A stretch of 64,000 bases of DNA from assembly GCF_964355755.1 (NCBI RefSeq), contig NC_092676.1, positions 27,202,288 through 27,266,287 of the forward strand. The letters run 5' to 3'. Position 1 is the first letter of the stretch, and every line of letters begins with the position of its first letter. The notes below the pieces were generated by a model that worked only from the letters and a program-made list of their open reading frames with translations, was not told the origin of the DNA and did not search any database. A program made the translations under genes and the position numbers. Shown piece by piece: positions 36,937 to 48,757 of this stretch. Origin of the DNA: Antedon mediterranea. Its lineage: Eukaryota; Echinodermata; Crinoidea; Comatulida; Antedonidae.

Positions 36937-38021
36937 TAGATTCAGAAATAGATTTGTATATTCTGAAATAGATTTATTATTGTTCGTGGTGTTTTTCACC
37001 TCCATGACCATTTATTTTACCACGATTACGATTGTGTGTCACAGAGTCATATGTTATGGTATAGGTTATTTTTCACAAGCTCAATTTTTTTTTTTGGCCA
37101 GAGAAAAAATATTCAAACAGTGTTTGTGGGTATATTATGAATAACCACTGAAATATCTTGTACTAATAATTAATAATGTTAATGTAGTTGCGTATGTTTG
37201 TACTTTTCTAATGTAGTTAACATTATACTGTATATCTATAACAGGTAGACCTACTTATAATGTTGTTTATCCTATAGGAATTACTTTTAATTCCTTTAGG
37301 CCTATATTTATCCCAGTACGAGAACGGGAATTACTAACACTTTTAGTTCTTACACAATTATTTGTTGTCTGTTTCGTATGGATAATCTTCATGTATTTAC
37401 CCAATTAAAACTAAAGTATCCGGCTAATCCCTTGTTGTTCGTATACCTAGGCTTAGCCCGTCGTATGATCCCTTGCAAAATTAACAAGCCGACGAAAGAA
37501 CATATACATCGGCTTAACATTCAGTAGTATAATACGCCCTTCTTATGATTCCTTTGTGGCTTCAGATGATGAGCGTAAGGATGTAATTCTAAGTTTATCA
37601 TCAGTGATCGCTCCTCATCACAGGTCTATTTACAATCACACTATAATTCAAGTCTTTGTTCTTGTCGGGGAAACAACCTAGTGAAGTTATCTATTAAATT
37701 AGAGGTACTTAGCGTTTTACTCAATTAGGGAATAGGAATGTTGCCGAGACATGTATAATTTTACCGTAGTATCCACCGCAAATTTCAACTAATTGGAAAT
37801 CAGGTACCGTGGTTTGGTGATGCCTTTGAATGAAGAACGCATTGAACAAGCACTGGTGTCTTTAGCATGTTGGAAACCCAGTATTAGGTTTTTTCGGTCA
37901 TTCAGTTTTCTTGTATGTCTGTCAATCCGTACAATTTCAGTCCATAATGTTAATATTATGTACGGTATGCAGGGAAGAAAGAAATAAAATTGTAATTTTA
38001 CTTTTTCCTGGTATATGATTT

Positions 38022-38108
38022 TTTTATTTTTTTTATTTAAACTTTATTTATAGAGGGTAACCCTTCCAGCTGAACCCGCAGGCCAGCTGATATTCAGGGG
38101 CCCTCTTA
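38022..38108 (-). mobile_element. LINE 3' end fragment
   Basis: Read on the minus strand it goes AGAGGGCCCCTGAATATCAG, a hairpin-prone stretch, then GAAGGGTTACCCTCTATAAA followed by TAAAGTTTAAATAAAA. The sequence 'GGGxTACCCTCTATAAATAAA' is the recurrent 3' tail of CR1/L2-type LINEs in marine invertebrates. Only the tail is present. Confidence 0.5.
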
Positions 38109-38963
38109 AAAATACGAATCTATATACATTTAAATTTAAAACAATTATATAAAATAATAATGATATTTCAACAATTTATTTATAGGTTTGCTGTCTCAGT
38201 CAGTTTCTTTGTCTGTCTGCATAACAGTGGTTAGTCCTTTATTCTGATTTCTTTTATTTCAATAAACGAGAACAACATTTCTGCATGTAACAAAATAGAG
38301 TTAGGCTATATATTTTATGTTTACTATACTTAAACAAATGCATTAAATAATAGTACGGTATTGCAGTGTTGAACGCGTACAATTTATATAAATATTAGGC
38401 CTAAGCCTTGTTGATCTGATCTGATATAGTATTGTAACTATGGACGTCTGTTTCCGAAATAAAAGTAAAATGAATGGAATGAATGAGTATCATAGTATAT
38501 CCAGACTCCAAAGCAATTAAATTATACACTACAGGTAACAGACGTACGCTATGCATATATAATGAGCAAGATGATAATATATGCAAATTGAAAATCATGA
38601 ATGGGTTGACGTGTAGAGAAACACAGTATACCTCTAGGCACCGCACACCACTGCGCATACTTAAGTTCTAGGCCTACATAATTTAGCTTCTACCCATATA
38701 TAAATATATTATTAAGGACATTATAGAGAATGTAGCCCCGTGGTAAAAAAATTGTGGTGATGTACAAGTCCCCGCTTGATGTGAATTGGTAATCAAAATG
38801 TCTGGTATACGATTTCCTTAACTTCCATCCATATGTAGAACCTTCTTTTTTGCTTACGTTGAAAATGGAATTCACAAAATGGTTAACATTGAGGTTTTAA
38901 GAGTGATGGGCTGATATACACTTAGGCCTATTAGTACGGTAATGATATACATTGGTCCGCACC

Positions 38964-39113
38964 TTAAGCTCTGTCTACACTATCAAACTTGATGTAACAA
39001 AAAATGTAATGTTCTCATTATCATGATGATGTCATATCACTACCATATTTGGGCATATCACTACCATATAGGCACATTACATTTATTTGTAAATCTAGTT
39101 CGATAGTGTACCG
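38964..39113. mobile_element. Family-A MITE, copy A5
   Basis: The left end is TTAA followed by GCTCTGTCTACACTATCAAA. The right end CTAGTTCGATAGTGTA is truncated before the last bases and runs into TAGGCCTA. The inner CATATCACTACCATATTTGG doublet is present. Confidence 0.8.
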
Positions 39114-39248
39114 TAGGCCTAGACATAGTTTAGAGGAACATTCATTCATACATATAAATTAACGTTGATTATCGTGGAAATAGTAGCTTTGCTTGTTTGC
39201 ATCCCATGTTATATGTAGCGTGTGTTAGACGGTAGTCATCGGTACGGT

Positions 39249-39432
39249 AAAGCTTGGTTCCCACTAGAACGTAACGCAAGGACGTAAACGCAACGCAAGC
39301 GTTTTAACCAATGACAAGCGAAGTTATAGACAGTTAGCAATCACAAGCGAATAAGCCATCGCTTGTGATTGGTCAATTCACTTGCGTTGCGTTACGTCCT
39401 TGTGTTGCGTCGCTAGTGGGAACCACGCTTTA
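39249..39432. mobile_element. Family-B MITE, copy B2
   Basis: This is a full-length copy with ends AAGCTTGGTTCCCACTAG and CTAGTGGGAACCACGCTT. The two arms carry inverted CAACGCAAG and CTTGCGTTG motifs and paired AACCAATGACAAGCG / CGCTTGTGATTGGT blocks, so the whole element can fold into one hairpin. It is almost identical to copy B3 at 49615-49797. Confidence 0.9.
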
Positions 39433-39474
39433 GTATATGCTGCGCTTTACGTGATGACGTCTATAATTTTGATA

Positions 39475-39752
39475 TAATATCCTGGATTTATATAGCGCAT
39501 AATGTTGTGAAACCTCTAAGCGCTGAACATTATTACCCCGGTTATTTTTTGCTTCAAACATGTATGGATACTCCCCCAGCGCAAAGTTGTGTCTTGATCT
39601 AACCGGGTACCCGTTTATAGACCTGGATGGAGAGAGGCAAACGTAATTAAGGTATCTTGCGGATAGGCCTACAAGCAATGCGGCAGAGTTGGATTCGAAC
39701 ATCGATCTCACGATCAGTAGACCAACGTCCAAAACACTGCGCCACACACTCT
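39475..39752 (-). mobile_element. tRNA-derived SINE
   Basis: On the minus strand the element starts with GTGTGGCGCAGTG, an A box, at about 39750. It has a clear B box, GTTCGAATCC, at 39691-39700. It ends in a tail reading TTATGCGCTATATAAATCC, a 3' end type shared by many deuterostome and mollusc SINEs that borrow a LINE machinery. The 105-residue open frame within it is incidental. Part of the tail motif (ATATAGCGCAAAATAC) also appears at 53538, suggesting a second, tail-only copy there. Confidence 0.7.
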
Positions 39753-40193
39753 TACTTTCCGTTGGATTTCAAAACATGACGTATGACGCTACCGTATGTG
39801 ATAAGTTAGTGAACCCGCTGATGTTGTAATTAAGTGTAGGCTACAGCAATGAATACAACACTCTCCTTGTACTAAAATAAACTTGATGATAATGAAACTA
39901 TAATTATTGCTACATTGTTAGTCAAATTTATCAGTCTTTCATACAGCGCTGGTATTCTAATTTCTTTGTTCCTATTTTACTTGCTGTTGCATGCTTATTG
40001 GAATAATTAGTGGAATAATTATTTGGAAATTGTTCCTTTTGGTTTCTAGATTATGCTTATAGTTGTTCACATTTTGAATGTGAATAATAAATCGTTAAGT
40101 ATAGGTATTAGTCTGATATGACTTTATAATGAATCTATTATTTCTCAGTTCAAAAAGTAGAAGTGTTGATTTTCCTATTATTTGTTATTTCCT

Positions 40194-40357
40194 ACTACTG
40201 TCTACACTATCAAACTAGTTTGACAAAAAAAAAGTGTGATGTGCTCAAATATGGTAGTAATATGCCTAAATATGGTAGTGTTATGACATCATCATGGTCA
40301 TATATGGGCACATCACATTTTGTTGTCACATAAAGTTTGATAGTGTAGACAGGGCTT
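40194..40357. mobile_element. Family-A MITE, copy A6
   Basis: The ends are CTGTCTACACTATCAAACTA and TTTGATAGTGTAGACAGGGC, nearly perfect inverted repeats. The AAATATGGTAGTAATATGCC doublet and the GACATCATCATGG block are present. Confidence 0.85.
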
Positions 40358-41337
40358 ATAAAAGTAATTTACGCTTCTGTAAAGTTGTTCCAAACCTATA
40401 CTGTACGGTACTAATCAGCTGCGCTCAACTCAAATTTCACTTTATATTTATAAGTTGGTATTGTGAAATAAATCACTTTCTTTAATAGTATTCTATTTAC
40501 TTTCCATGTGAATCGATGGCCGTGATGTTTGTTTAAGGGAAATATTAAGACATATGCCGAAACGCTTAGTTGTGTGTGTATAGTAATTATACCAAAATGG
40601 CACTGACGACGTCTATTATCTAAGTATGTTTCTTACCAAAAACGAGCTACCTATGCCGCCTATGGGCACGTCGATATCGAGAGAAAGAAAAGTCGGACAG
40701 GCACTTGGCAAAGCCACATTAAAATGTCACTCAATCGTCACCGCAGTCGCAAATCGCTTAAAAGGACAATTTTTTTGGCGAATTGTAGTGCGTTAGAAAA
40801 TGTAATAATAATAAAGTGGTATAGGAGAGTGTTTGGTTTGCTTTGGCAGTGACAGCCTGATGACAAATCGGTAAATATGACGCGGGAAATTTGCCGGATA
40901 GGTCGTCTGAAATCAATTAAAGAGTATATCAACGATTTGTGGTAATATTCTGACGATTGTGTACACAAATGATATCTTAATAAGGTGTAATGTATTGATT
41001 TGATGATAATAACAATTAAACAATCATCACAGCAAGAAATCAAATTGAAATATCGATATACAAGGAATATTGTGATGATAATGAGGTTAGAGGAATGATG
41101 GTACAGTAGTATAAAATATAACTCGATTTAGGTCGTGCACACATACATTTCGGCGTAAAAACTTGGCAATGTTCAAATGTACGTTTAGGGTGTGTACCGA
41201 AGGACTATGCAGGACTAATACCTGTCGTTCACACGAAGTAAATAAATGGTGATAGATCTAGTCGCGTTGGCGGTTTTGGTGTTGGTGGTGATGATGATGA
41301 CGAGGATGATGGCGGCTGCCTTAGCGTTGGTGGATTG

Positions 41338-41384
<47 letters not shown>

Positions 41385-41440
41385 CTGATGATGAGGATGA
41401 TGAGGATAATGATGATGATAATGATGGTAATGATGGTATG
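41338..41440. repeat. (TGA)n microsatellite
   Basis: The run is perfect from about 41338 to 41384, then imperfect to about 41440. In one frame it reads as a poly-aspartate run, which is not evidence of a gene. Confidence 0.9.
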
Positions 41441-42685
41441 ACGATGAGAATAATGATGGTTTCGGATAATTTCCATGATGTCGAAGATTGTGATTGTGAT
41501 TATGATAATGATTGTGTATTAGTGGTAAAGATGATGTGGATATGAATGGTCGTTAGTGATGTTGTCCACTCACTTGGATGGATAAAATAAGTACTACTTA
41601 TTTTATCCCTTGTTGTTAAAATCAGTTTTAGGCTTACTTGTGTATTTTTCATTTAAAATAGATATAGGTTTTAATTGTATTTAACGTATTGAAATGTTTG
41701 AGGTATACCGTGCTTTCACAAAACTCGCAGTTGACAATTTCCGTTTTGTTTTATTTGAATTAATTGAGATTGTACAAGACAATCACCACCTGCGCAGGTG
41801 ACAATATTGCTTAGGCCTATTATTATTTCTACTAGTGATCCGTTCCAATTTTTTTTATTGTTTTAATCATTACACATTTATTTTTGTCTGCTTATTTGGT
41901 AATAATTTTGGTTGTCAACTTGACGTTTTAACACTTCTATTTATCACTTTCTGTAATCCGTTGAATTCGCCACCTCGTTTAAGTGCGAATTCCGGAGGCG
42001 TGCCGGACCGCAAACACGCAACTTTTTATGAATCGTACCACATATGACAACATTCTATCATTCACAAAAGTACGGAACAACCTGTAGCATACCATATTAA
42101 ACATCCATTTTTTAATCGTTATAAAAATTGCTGTTTTTTATTCATTTTTTCATTCAATATTCCAACATGCCTATCATATATCTCCATAATTGTCAGTAAC
42201 TATAGCTCGTAAATTTCACGATGCTAATAATAACCATCAGTCTTCCTATTTTGTGGCATTAATTCATCTTCATTGTTATATCAACGTTATAGAATGATTG
42301 ACGAAAATTGTAGGCCTGTTGAGATTAAAACAAAATGAAATGAAACGAATAAAGTTACCCGTGAGATGTACGACATAAACGTCAGTTGTCAGTTTGTCCT
42401 AGTAATTATTTTCTTTATTACTATTGGAAAAATATGTCCTTGTATATACGTAAAATTATTGTAAAGATAATTATTATAACATTAATTTTTATGGGTGTTT
42501 TTAAATTTGTGAGTGCGTGACAATCTCTCGTACAACATCATATTCTGTAATTGTTTTCTCGCGATAAAAAAAAGTACGAGTATATAAATGAGAGAATCGA
42601 CATTTAAAGTTGGGTATCATTACCATTTTTATTTGTTTATGGCGTATGTATCATGTTTAAAGTAAAAATAACACAGTGAATCCTA

Positions 42686-42827
42686 ATACCTTGTCTACAC
42701 TATCAAATTTTATGTGAAAAATGATGTGCTCATATATAGATGATGATGTCATATTACTACCATATTTGGGTATATCACTACTATATTTGGGCACGTCAAA
42801 CTAGTTTGATAGTGTAGACAGAGCTTT
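42686..42827. mobile_element. Family-A MITE, copy A7
   Basis: The ends are CTTGTCTACACTATCAAATT and CTAGTTTGATAGTGTAGACA. Orientation of the asymmetrical inner blocks is the same as in A1 and A10, that is, reversed relative to A3, A4, A6, A8 and A9. Confidence 0.85.
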
Positions 42828-42883
42828 ATACAATGTCCAACTATATGCTTTGTTTGTAAAGTATAGTTATTAAAAAATACGTA

Positions 42884-43063
42884 GAAAATGATGGGTTAAT
42901 ATCATATGGCGCTTACAGTGGTATAAGAGTAGGATTGTAGCTTGAAAATGATGGGTTAATATCATATGGCGCTTACAGTGGTATAAGAGTAGGATTGTAG
43001 CTTGAAAATGATGGGTTAATATCATATGGCGCTTACAGTGGTATAAGAGTAGGATTGTAGCTT
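42884..43063. repeat. Perfect triple tandem repeat of 60 bp
   Basis: The unit begins GAAAATGATGGGTTAATATC and ends GGATTGTAGCTT. Three copies start at 42884, 42944 and 43004 and are identical at every base. No coding frame persists. Absence of any mismatch implies very recent amplification. Confidence 0.95.
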
Positions 43064-43501
43064 TAAGATATCTTTTTTTGTTATTGTATTTATTTTTTTG
43101 TTACGCAGGTGAAGTCACGTCTTCCGATTAATAATGCAAAACACGATTGGCTGGTGTGACTATTGTCTATGACACGCCAAGACGGATAAAATTGTCTACA
43201 AACTACTCTTGCTCAGGAAACATAGCCACGTATCAATCGCCCCTTAGATGATAATATATGGACATATCGTTTCATAATATACCGTACTCCATTTTGACGA
43301 TTCTTCTGCTTAGTTCTGTATAGTATATGTCATATAGACTGTATATATATTTCGATATAATGAAAAATCATTTAAGAGTTAGGCTTACAATTGGATTATC
43401 GCGTGTGAATTCTTTATTTTTGTTTGATCAGAACTGTAACACTCCAATGGTCAGACATCTTTCGTTTTTTTCGTTTCTTGTATCGGCTGCGTCGATCATA
43501 C

Positions 43502-43545
43502 ATTCAATCAATCAGTCAATCGATCAATCAATTAATCGATACAAT
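43502..43545. repeat. (TCAA)n-type microsatellite rich in ATCAAT and ATCGAT
   Basis: A tetranucleotide run reads like CAATCAATCAGTCAATCGAT and continues CAATCAATTAATCGAT. It contains several copies of the Onecut core ATCRAT, but this follows from the repeat unit. Confidence 0.7.
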
Positions 43546-43632
43546 TTATTTTATTTGCTATAGGCTATGTTTTGTATAGGCCATAGGCCTATTAGTTAAT
43601 GTCATTATATACCAACGAACTGACAAGTCTTT

Positions 43633-43789
43633 GGCTCTGTCTACACTATCAAGATGTTGCCAAAAAGTGTGATGTGCCTAAATATGGTAGTGATATACCC
43701 AAATATGGTAGTGATATGACATCATCATTTCCATATATGGGAACATCACATTTTTTGTCCCATAAGTTTGATAGTGTAGACAGAGCTTA
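43633..43789. mobile_element. Family-A MITE, copy A8
   Basis: The ends are GCTCTGTCTACACTATCAAG and AGTTTGATAGTGTAGACAGA, with TTAA just outside the right end. All inner blocks are present, including two AAATATGGTAGTGATAT repeats. Confidence 0.85.
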
Positions 43790-44165
43790 ACATAAGTTTA
43801 AAATTCCCACAAAAATGTTCACCGCGTAAAGAAGCATTTCGACAAGTTAATCGTATTAAACTCAAGTGCGTGCCTTCATCCCAATTAAAGTCCCCTATTC
43901 CATGGTATTTAATTACAACGAAACTTGTTGTTGACTTGCAAGTTAATGTTGTTGTATGTAACAGAAACCGTTACCTTGAGTAACAAAGCTTTAGAATGTA
44001 GTGTTCAACATAAGTAATCAGACGATTAATAGTGACTTTAACTTATTGTATTCTGTAAAGAGGATAAGGCGCTTATCTCTTACTACTCGCTCATTACTCG
44101 GCTGGGCGGGAAACTTGTTTTGGTACCCATCACAATAGTCATCTGATTACTATAGAAAAAAGGTA

Positions 44166-44602
44166 AACAACATTGTTGATACTACAAAACGAAATAAAAT
44201 AATTTCTTTTAGCCATGTTAAATGTTTTTTTAATAACTTATAGAAGTAAAAATTAACATCTTTGATTCTGACTATCAGGCCCATATACATACTTTCTAAG
44301 TAAACGACAGTATTGACACTACAAAACGAAATAAGACAAATTTCTTTTAGCCATGTTGAATATTATTTTAATAACTTATGGGCCTAGACGTACAATTAAC
44401 ATCTTCGATTCTGACTCTATCAGGCCCAAAACAAGTTTTGAAAAGATAAACGTGTCCTAAAATAAACTTGATGGGCATGGAGTGTGGGAAATAACTTATA
44501 TACGTAAAATTAACATCTTCGATTTCTGACTCTATCAGGCCCAATATTTCAAGTTTTGAAAAGGTAAATGTGTCCTAAAGTTTATGGGACTATGAGTGTG
44601 GG
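44166..44602. repeat. Three degenerate tandem units, about 110-190 bp each
   Basis: Units start near 44166, 44304 and 44490. Shared blocks are ACTACAAAACGAAATAA, TTTCTTTTAGCCATGTT, AATAACTTAT, ATTAACATCTTCGATT and TGACTCTATCAGGCCCA. Units 2 and 3 also share AAGTTTTGAAAAG and GTGTCCTAAA. No protein is encoded. Confidence 0.7.
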
Positions 44603-45412
44603 TAGATTCAGACTCTTTAGGACAGTTTGATATCAACTTGTCAGAATTAACACTATAATCAAAAGAACAAAAGACTAAATTTTCAAGAGAAAGGCCTAAC
44701 GGTGATCGATCCGTTTAACGGTCCCCTCTAAATAGCCTCCTCACCCGGGTCAATGGGTTATCGATTTTTGGATAAGGCTAAATTCGAGTGTCCTTGCCCA
44801 CGAGTTGAGTAAAAATCAATTGATTGATTGAATTCAACCATAAACACGGGATTCCACTCGTCGGGTTTTGTCACATCTACTTGTGAATAAAATTTACTGT
44901 ATTTTCACGAGTTGGTAAGGGCGTATAATACTGAATATAACAATATTAATATAAAGAAATAATTATATAATACTATAACAATACGAATCACATGAGTAAA
45001 ATGTAATGATATAATAATAGTTGTAATAACACTAATTAATATTATTTATAATTGGTAATAATCTCTTTGTCAGTGAAAATGTCAATGTGACTGCTATTGT
45101 TATTGACAAAACCCTGTATATTTTAATTAAAAATATATGACAATATATAAACAAATAGACCAATATTCGAGACCACTAATCGAACCAACCATTTGCTATA
45201 ATAAATGCAGGTGCCATACCGCTAATACCACATAATATTATACTGTAGTAAACAGAAAATACAGTGTTTCAACCGCCCTCTGGAGACTGAAGCCAATGAC
45301 GTAATGCACAGCCGGAATGGGTACCCAACATCATGAAAATTATTATATTAAATCGACACGACAAGACTTATTGATTCTCTTTAATGGACTTATCGCGGTA
45401 CACTGATCAAGA

Positions 45413-45434
45413 ATTAGGTGCGCGCGCGCCTAAT
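45413..45434. repeat. 22-bp near-perfect palindrome with an alternating CG core
   Basis: ATTAGG and CCTAAT arms flank an alternating purine-pyrimidine core of CG repeats with one mismatch. Such a core can adopt Z-DNA, or extrude as a cruciform. No neighbouring gene gives it a role. Confidence 0.6.
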
Positions 45435-45970
45435 CATCATGACGTAATAGTGCGCGTACATAAAACGTTAACTAACGATAGAGGCAACGATTAATCTTGT
45501 CTGCAAATGCACAAATAATTAGATAATCACAAGTAATAAAGCAAATTGAATCTTGCAACGACTAGTGTATCTTCTTAGTTTTGATAATTAAAATGCAGGT
45601 GAACCCGGATCGGAAATGATATGCAATCCGACGTACTGTGATGTCGGGCTAATTCAGTGAAAGCCTAACACCTGTTCCAATATCGGTGTATTGTTTGTTT
45701 CTATATTGAAAGACCTAACTTTCTATGAAATCAATTCGAAATCCGGAATTGTCAGCCTTTTTGTATTTCCCTGTTTAAAAAACTATTAATTTTGTAAAGA
45801 AAATAATATAATCCTACGCCGCGTTTTGAATTTTACACGCGTGTTGTCCTTAGTTGAAAGCACGCATCATTTGCTACTGAAAGTATATCGTCTGAATTTA
45901 GCATTAAGTTTTTCAATACAGAAATTAGTTTTATCAGATCTGTAACCGTCGTTATATCATGATGTTGGTG

Positions 45971-46146
45971 CAGTGGCGTAACGGCTATGAACGCTTACTG
46001 GCTAAACACAGGGCCACACAGCTTATTGGGGCCCAGAAAAAAAGTATGAAAATCTGTCGAAAAAAGCACGTCCGAGGCCTCCAGCGCTGTGAGGGCCACT
46101 TAGGATTCCTAAACCAGGGGCCTAAGGCCTCTGCGTTACGCCACTG
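45971..46146. mobile_element. hAT-like MITE (176 bp)
   Basis: The terminal repeats are CAGTGGCGTAACG at the left and CGTTACGCCACTG at the right, a perfect 13-bp pair starting with CAG-G as hAT elements do. Possible degenerate 8-bp target duplication: TGTTGGTG against GTTTGGTA. The short open frames on both strands are incidental. Confidence 0.75.
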
Positions 46147-46327
46147 GTTTGGTACCATGCGCTGGTACGTTCGTTCAACGTAACCAAACAACAAGTAATT
46201 GTGATGCGCAGTTATTTAGAATACGATTTTTAACAATTTACGTAACATACCGTATATAAATACGGTGCGAATTTTCGTTTTTTTTTCGTTTAACCAAACC
46301 CAATGATAACGAGCGTATTTATATCAC

Positions 46328-46452
46328 AACAGTGTGATTGGTCAACTCTTTTACGCACAGTTCACATACGATCTCATGCATGCATGAACGCAATATTTAC
46401 ATATGACACTGTGATTAGTCACCTACGGGTACGCGCAGTTCACACGTGATCT
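46328..46452. repeat. Diverged tandem duplication of about 80 bp
   Basis: AGTGTGATTGGTCAAC followed by TACGCACAGTTCACATACGA recurs as CTGTGATTAGTCACC followed by TACGCGCAGTTCACACGTGA. Both end in TGATCT or CGATCT. Each unit carries a CCAAT-type sequence in inverted orientation. Confidence 0.5.
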
Positions 46453-46804
46453 AATTTACATTCTATTTATAAGCATAAATTATATTCTAAAAAATAACAC
46501 TTTGTTTATCCTACGTCATTCGCAGGATATTAAAAGAATCCGCGTAAGTTTACATTTCGCAAAGATGCCAACTTAAAATGAATTCTTATTAAAATTATTC
46601 TTCGTTTCGTTGATTAATTAGTCAGATTTGATTAAGAATAATAACGGCTTGTTGTGATAGTGACTAACTTAGCAATCACTGTTGACTTGCGTTCCCGGGG
46701 TGCAAAGTTGAATTTGGCGTCATCGCAAAAAATAACTAAACGTCGATTTAAATTTAAAGCTGTCAAGCATTTTTATGATATAATATTAGGCCTAGTGTTT
46801 AATA

Positions 46805-47171
46805 CAGTAGAACCTCATTAAAGAGACGACATTGGGACCCAATAAATTGTTTTTTTTTAAATAAATAGTGGTGTCTCCTGAATAGTGCCGAGGTTGGCTG
46901 TCGTGTTAAAACATATCCCCTTCCCATTAGTTTCACAGAAAAGTGTCCCCTTAATAGCGGTATCTCCTTAATAAGGGTTGGCCGTATGTGTTCCCACGTT
47001 TTTAGTCGCGTGCAACTCTACAGCTCACTATGTCGGTCGGTTGATCGATCGGTCGGTTGGTTGGTCTGTCGGTTGGTCGGTAAACACTAACTTGAGCACG
47101 CGACTGCAGCCATGTATATGGCCTTGTTTACGGGAAAGTATCCCCTTAATAGATTAATTAGAGGTTCTACT
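46805..47171. mobile_element. Pogo/Tigger-like inverted-repeat element
   Basis: The left end is CAGTAGAACCTCATTAA and the right end TTAGAGGTTCTACTA. Inner repeats of the CCCCTTAATAG type occur several times, and a tetranucleotide CGGT/TGGT run lies at 47032-47082. The end CAGTAGAACCTC is shared by abundant non-autonomous mariner/pogo elements of invertebrates. No transposase frame is present. Confidence 0.6.
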
Positions 47172-47186
47172 ATTAGTATATGAATA

Positions 47187-47221
47187 ATTAGATTAGATTA
47201 GATTAGATTAGATTGGATTAG
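47187..47221. repeat. (GATTA)n microsatellite
   Basis: Six pentanucleotide units with one GATTG variant lie just beyond the preceding inverted-repeat element. Confidence 0.85.
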
Positions 47222-48427
47222 AAACAAATACAATAATTTAAATAATAATATAATTAACATAAACAGGGTTAAATAATATTAATAATGTGTTACACCAAGC
47301 TAAACAAGTCCAATGTACTAATCTAGAATCCTATTTCTAACGCATAAATATTAAAAATTAATGAATTGTAAAAATCCGTCTTCAATCAAAACATCTTCTG
47401 CTTTGGATGTTTGTTCTTGCGCAGGAGTATAATACAACTGTTGTGAGGCATCCGAATTTATATCTAAAAAAAACTCACGCGCAGTTTGGCAACAAGTCCT
47501 GATGACCAAATCATCCAAAAAAATCACAACAAATATAAAAATCCCCTTTTCTGTATAAATTATCCCTATTAGTAAAGCATATAGTCCGTTTTACGTGTTG
47601 TCTGAACAAGAAATGACTGATCGAAACAGAAAACGTACACTTTTATCATCTTCCGATGTAAAAATCGAACAAATCATTAGAGTTTCGAGTGGGAAACATT
47701 GGCAATATTTAGGCCTGTCACTGCCGGTTTAATGATCCAAAAATCGAACCAATCTATAGGTTGTCGGGAGCTCCCGTTTCCGACAGTTCATCATCGACAA
47801 ACACGGGCTTAGGATCTTTATTACTGGGCAGACATTACAAAATCGAAAACGATCTATTTAAGTACTGTGTCTATCTTATTGTATGTTAGTGAGAATCGTA
47901 CGATTTGATCTTATACTCTGAAACAAAATCGAAGAAATCTATTTGTCTTACGCATTCAATATCTGATTTTGGCTTGTTAGAGCGTAATACAGGAAAGCCC
48001 GGGTGATTGGTTTAATTGGACAATGTACTACCGACAATCAATTTGTTCTCTCACCCTGCTTGCTTCAACTAATCGAATATATAGCTCGATATTAACTTGT
48101 CTACATACTATTAACAATTATAACTCAATGTGTAAACAACAGTTAGATTAATGTGTGCATATGCAATTAATACAGTATAAAACAAACCGTTTGTTATAAT
48201 ATTATCATATTATGATATCTGGTATAATTTACGTACCCTATATCATCCAAAAAGACCAGTATGTGATGATATAAAATTAAAACCCAATATTCCGTATGAG
48301 AGAAAACCCACAAACAGAACACAAGCCATAAGTGGTCAAACTATTACAAAAAATAAGTTGAAAATAAACAAAATGAAATTAAACAATAAATTATGTATAT
48401 TTATGTATATTACATATCATTGCTACT

Positions 48428-48757
48428 TTAAAGATGTATTCTCACCCTGAAAAAAATAATTTGTAAACATTTTTTGTTGAATATGTCATTTTAATGTCAT
48501 ATAATAGTTATCCACTTTGACCAAAAAATTGGATCGAAACAAACAATTTGAAATCTGAAAAAAACTGTAATTTAAAGCAAAAAATAGTCAAATTAGCTGT
48601 CAGCCAATGGGTTTTTGGTTGAACTCATTTCATAAGTGAAAACATTTTTTTTTCTACGAAGGTGCGATATAAAACTACAAAATAGCCTATTCAAAGTCTG
48701 ATTTTATTAATCTTCATTTTTCATGTTTTTTGGGGACAACACATCTTTGTCATTTAT
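48428..48757. repeat. Family-F dispersed repeat, copy 2
   Basis: This is the longer copy of the repeat at 36057-36285. The ends AAAGATGTATTCTCACCC and GGGGACAACACATCTTT form an imperfect terminal inverted repeat, suggesting a MITE. The interior is AT-rich, without coding capacity. Confidence 0.6.

Noticed and set aside
39430-39747. 105-residue minus-strand frame
   Set aside because: It coincides with a tRNA-derived SINE including its pol III promoter boxes.
41246-41545. 99-residue frame with a long poly-Asp run
   Set aside because: It is translated (TGA)n microsatellite with no conserved domain and no splice or start evidence.
42884-43063. Possible CRISPR-like array
   Set aside because: The repeats are directly adjacent 60-bp tandem units without spacers, in an animal genome.
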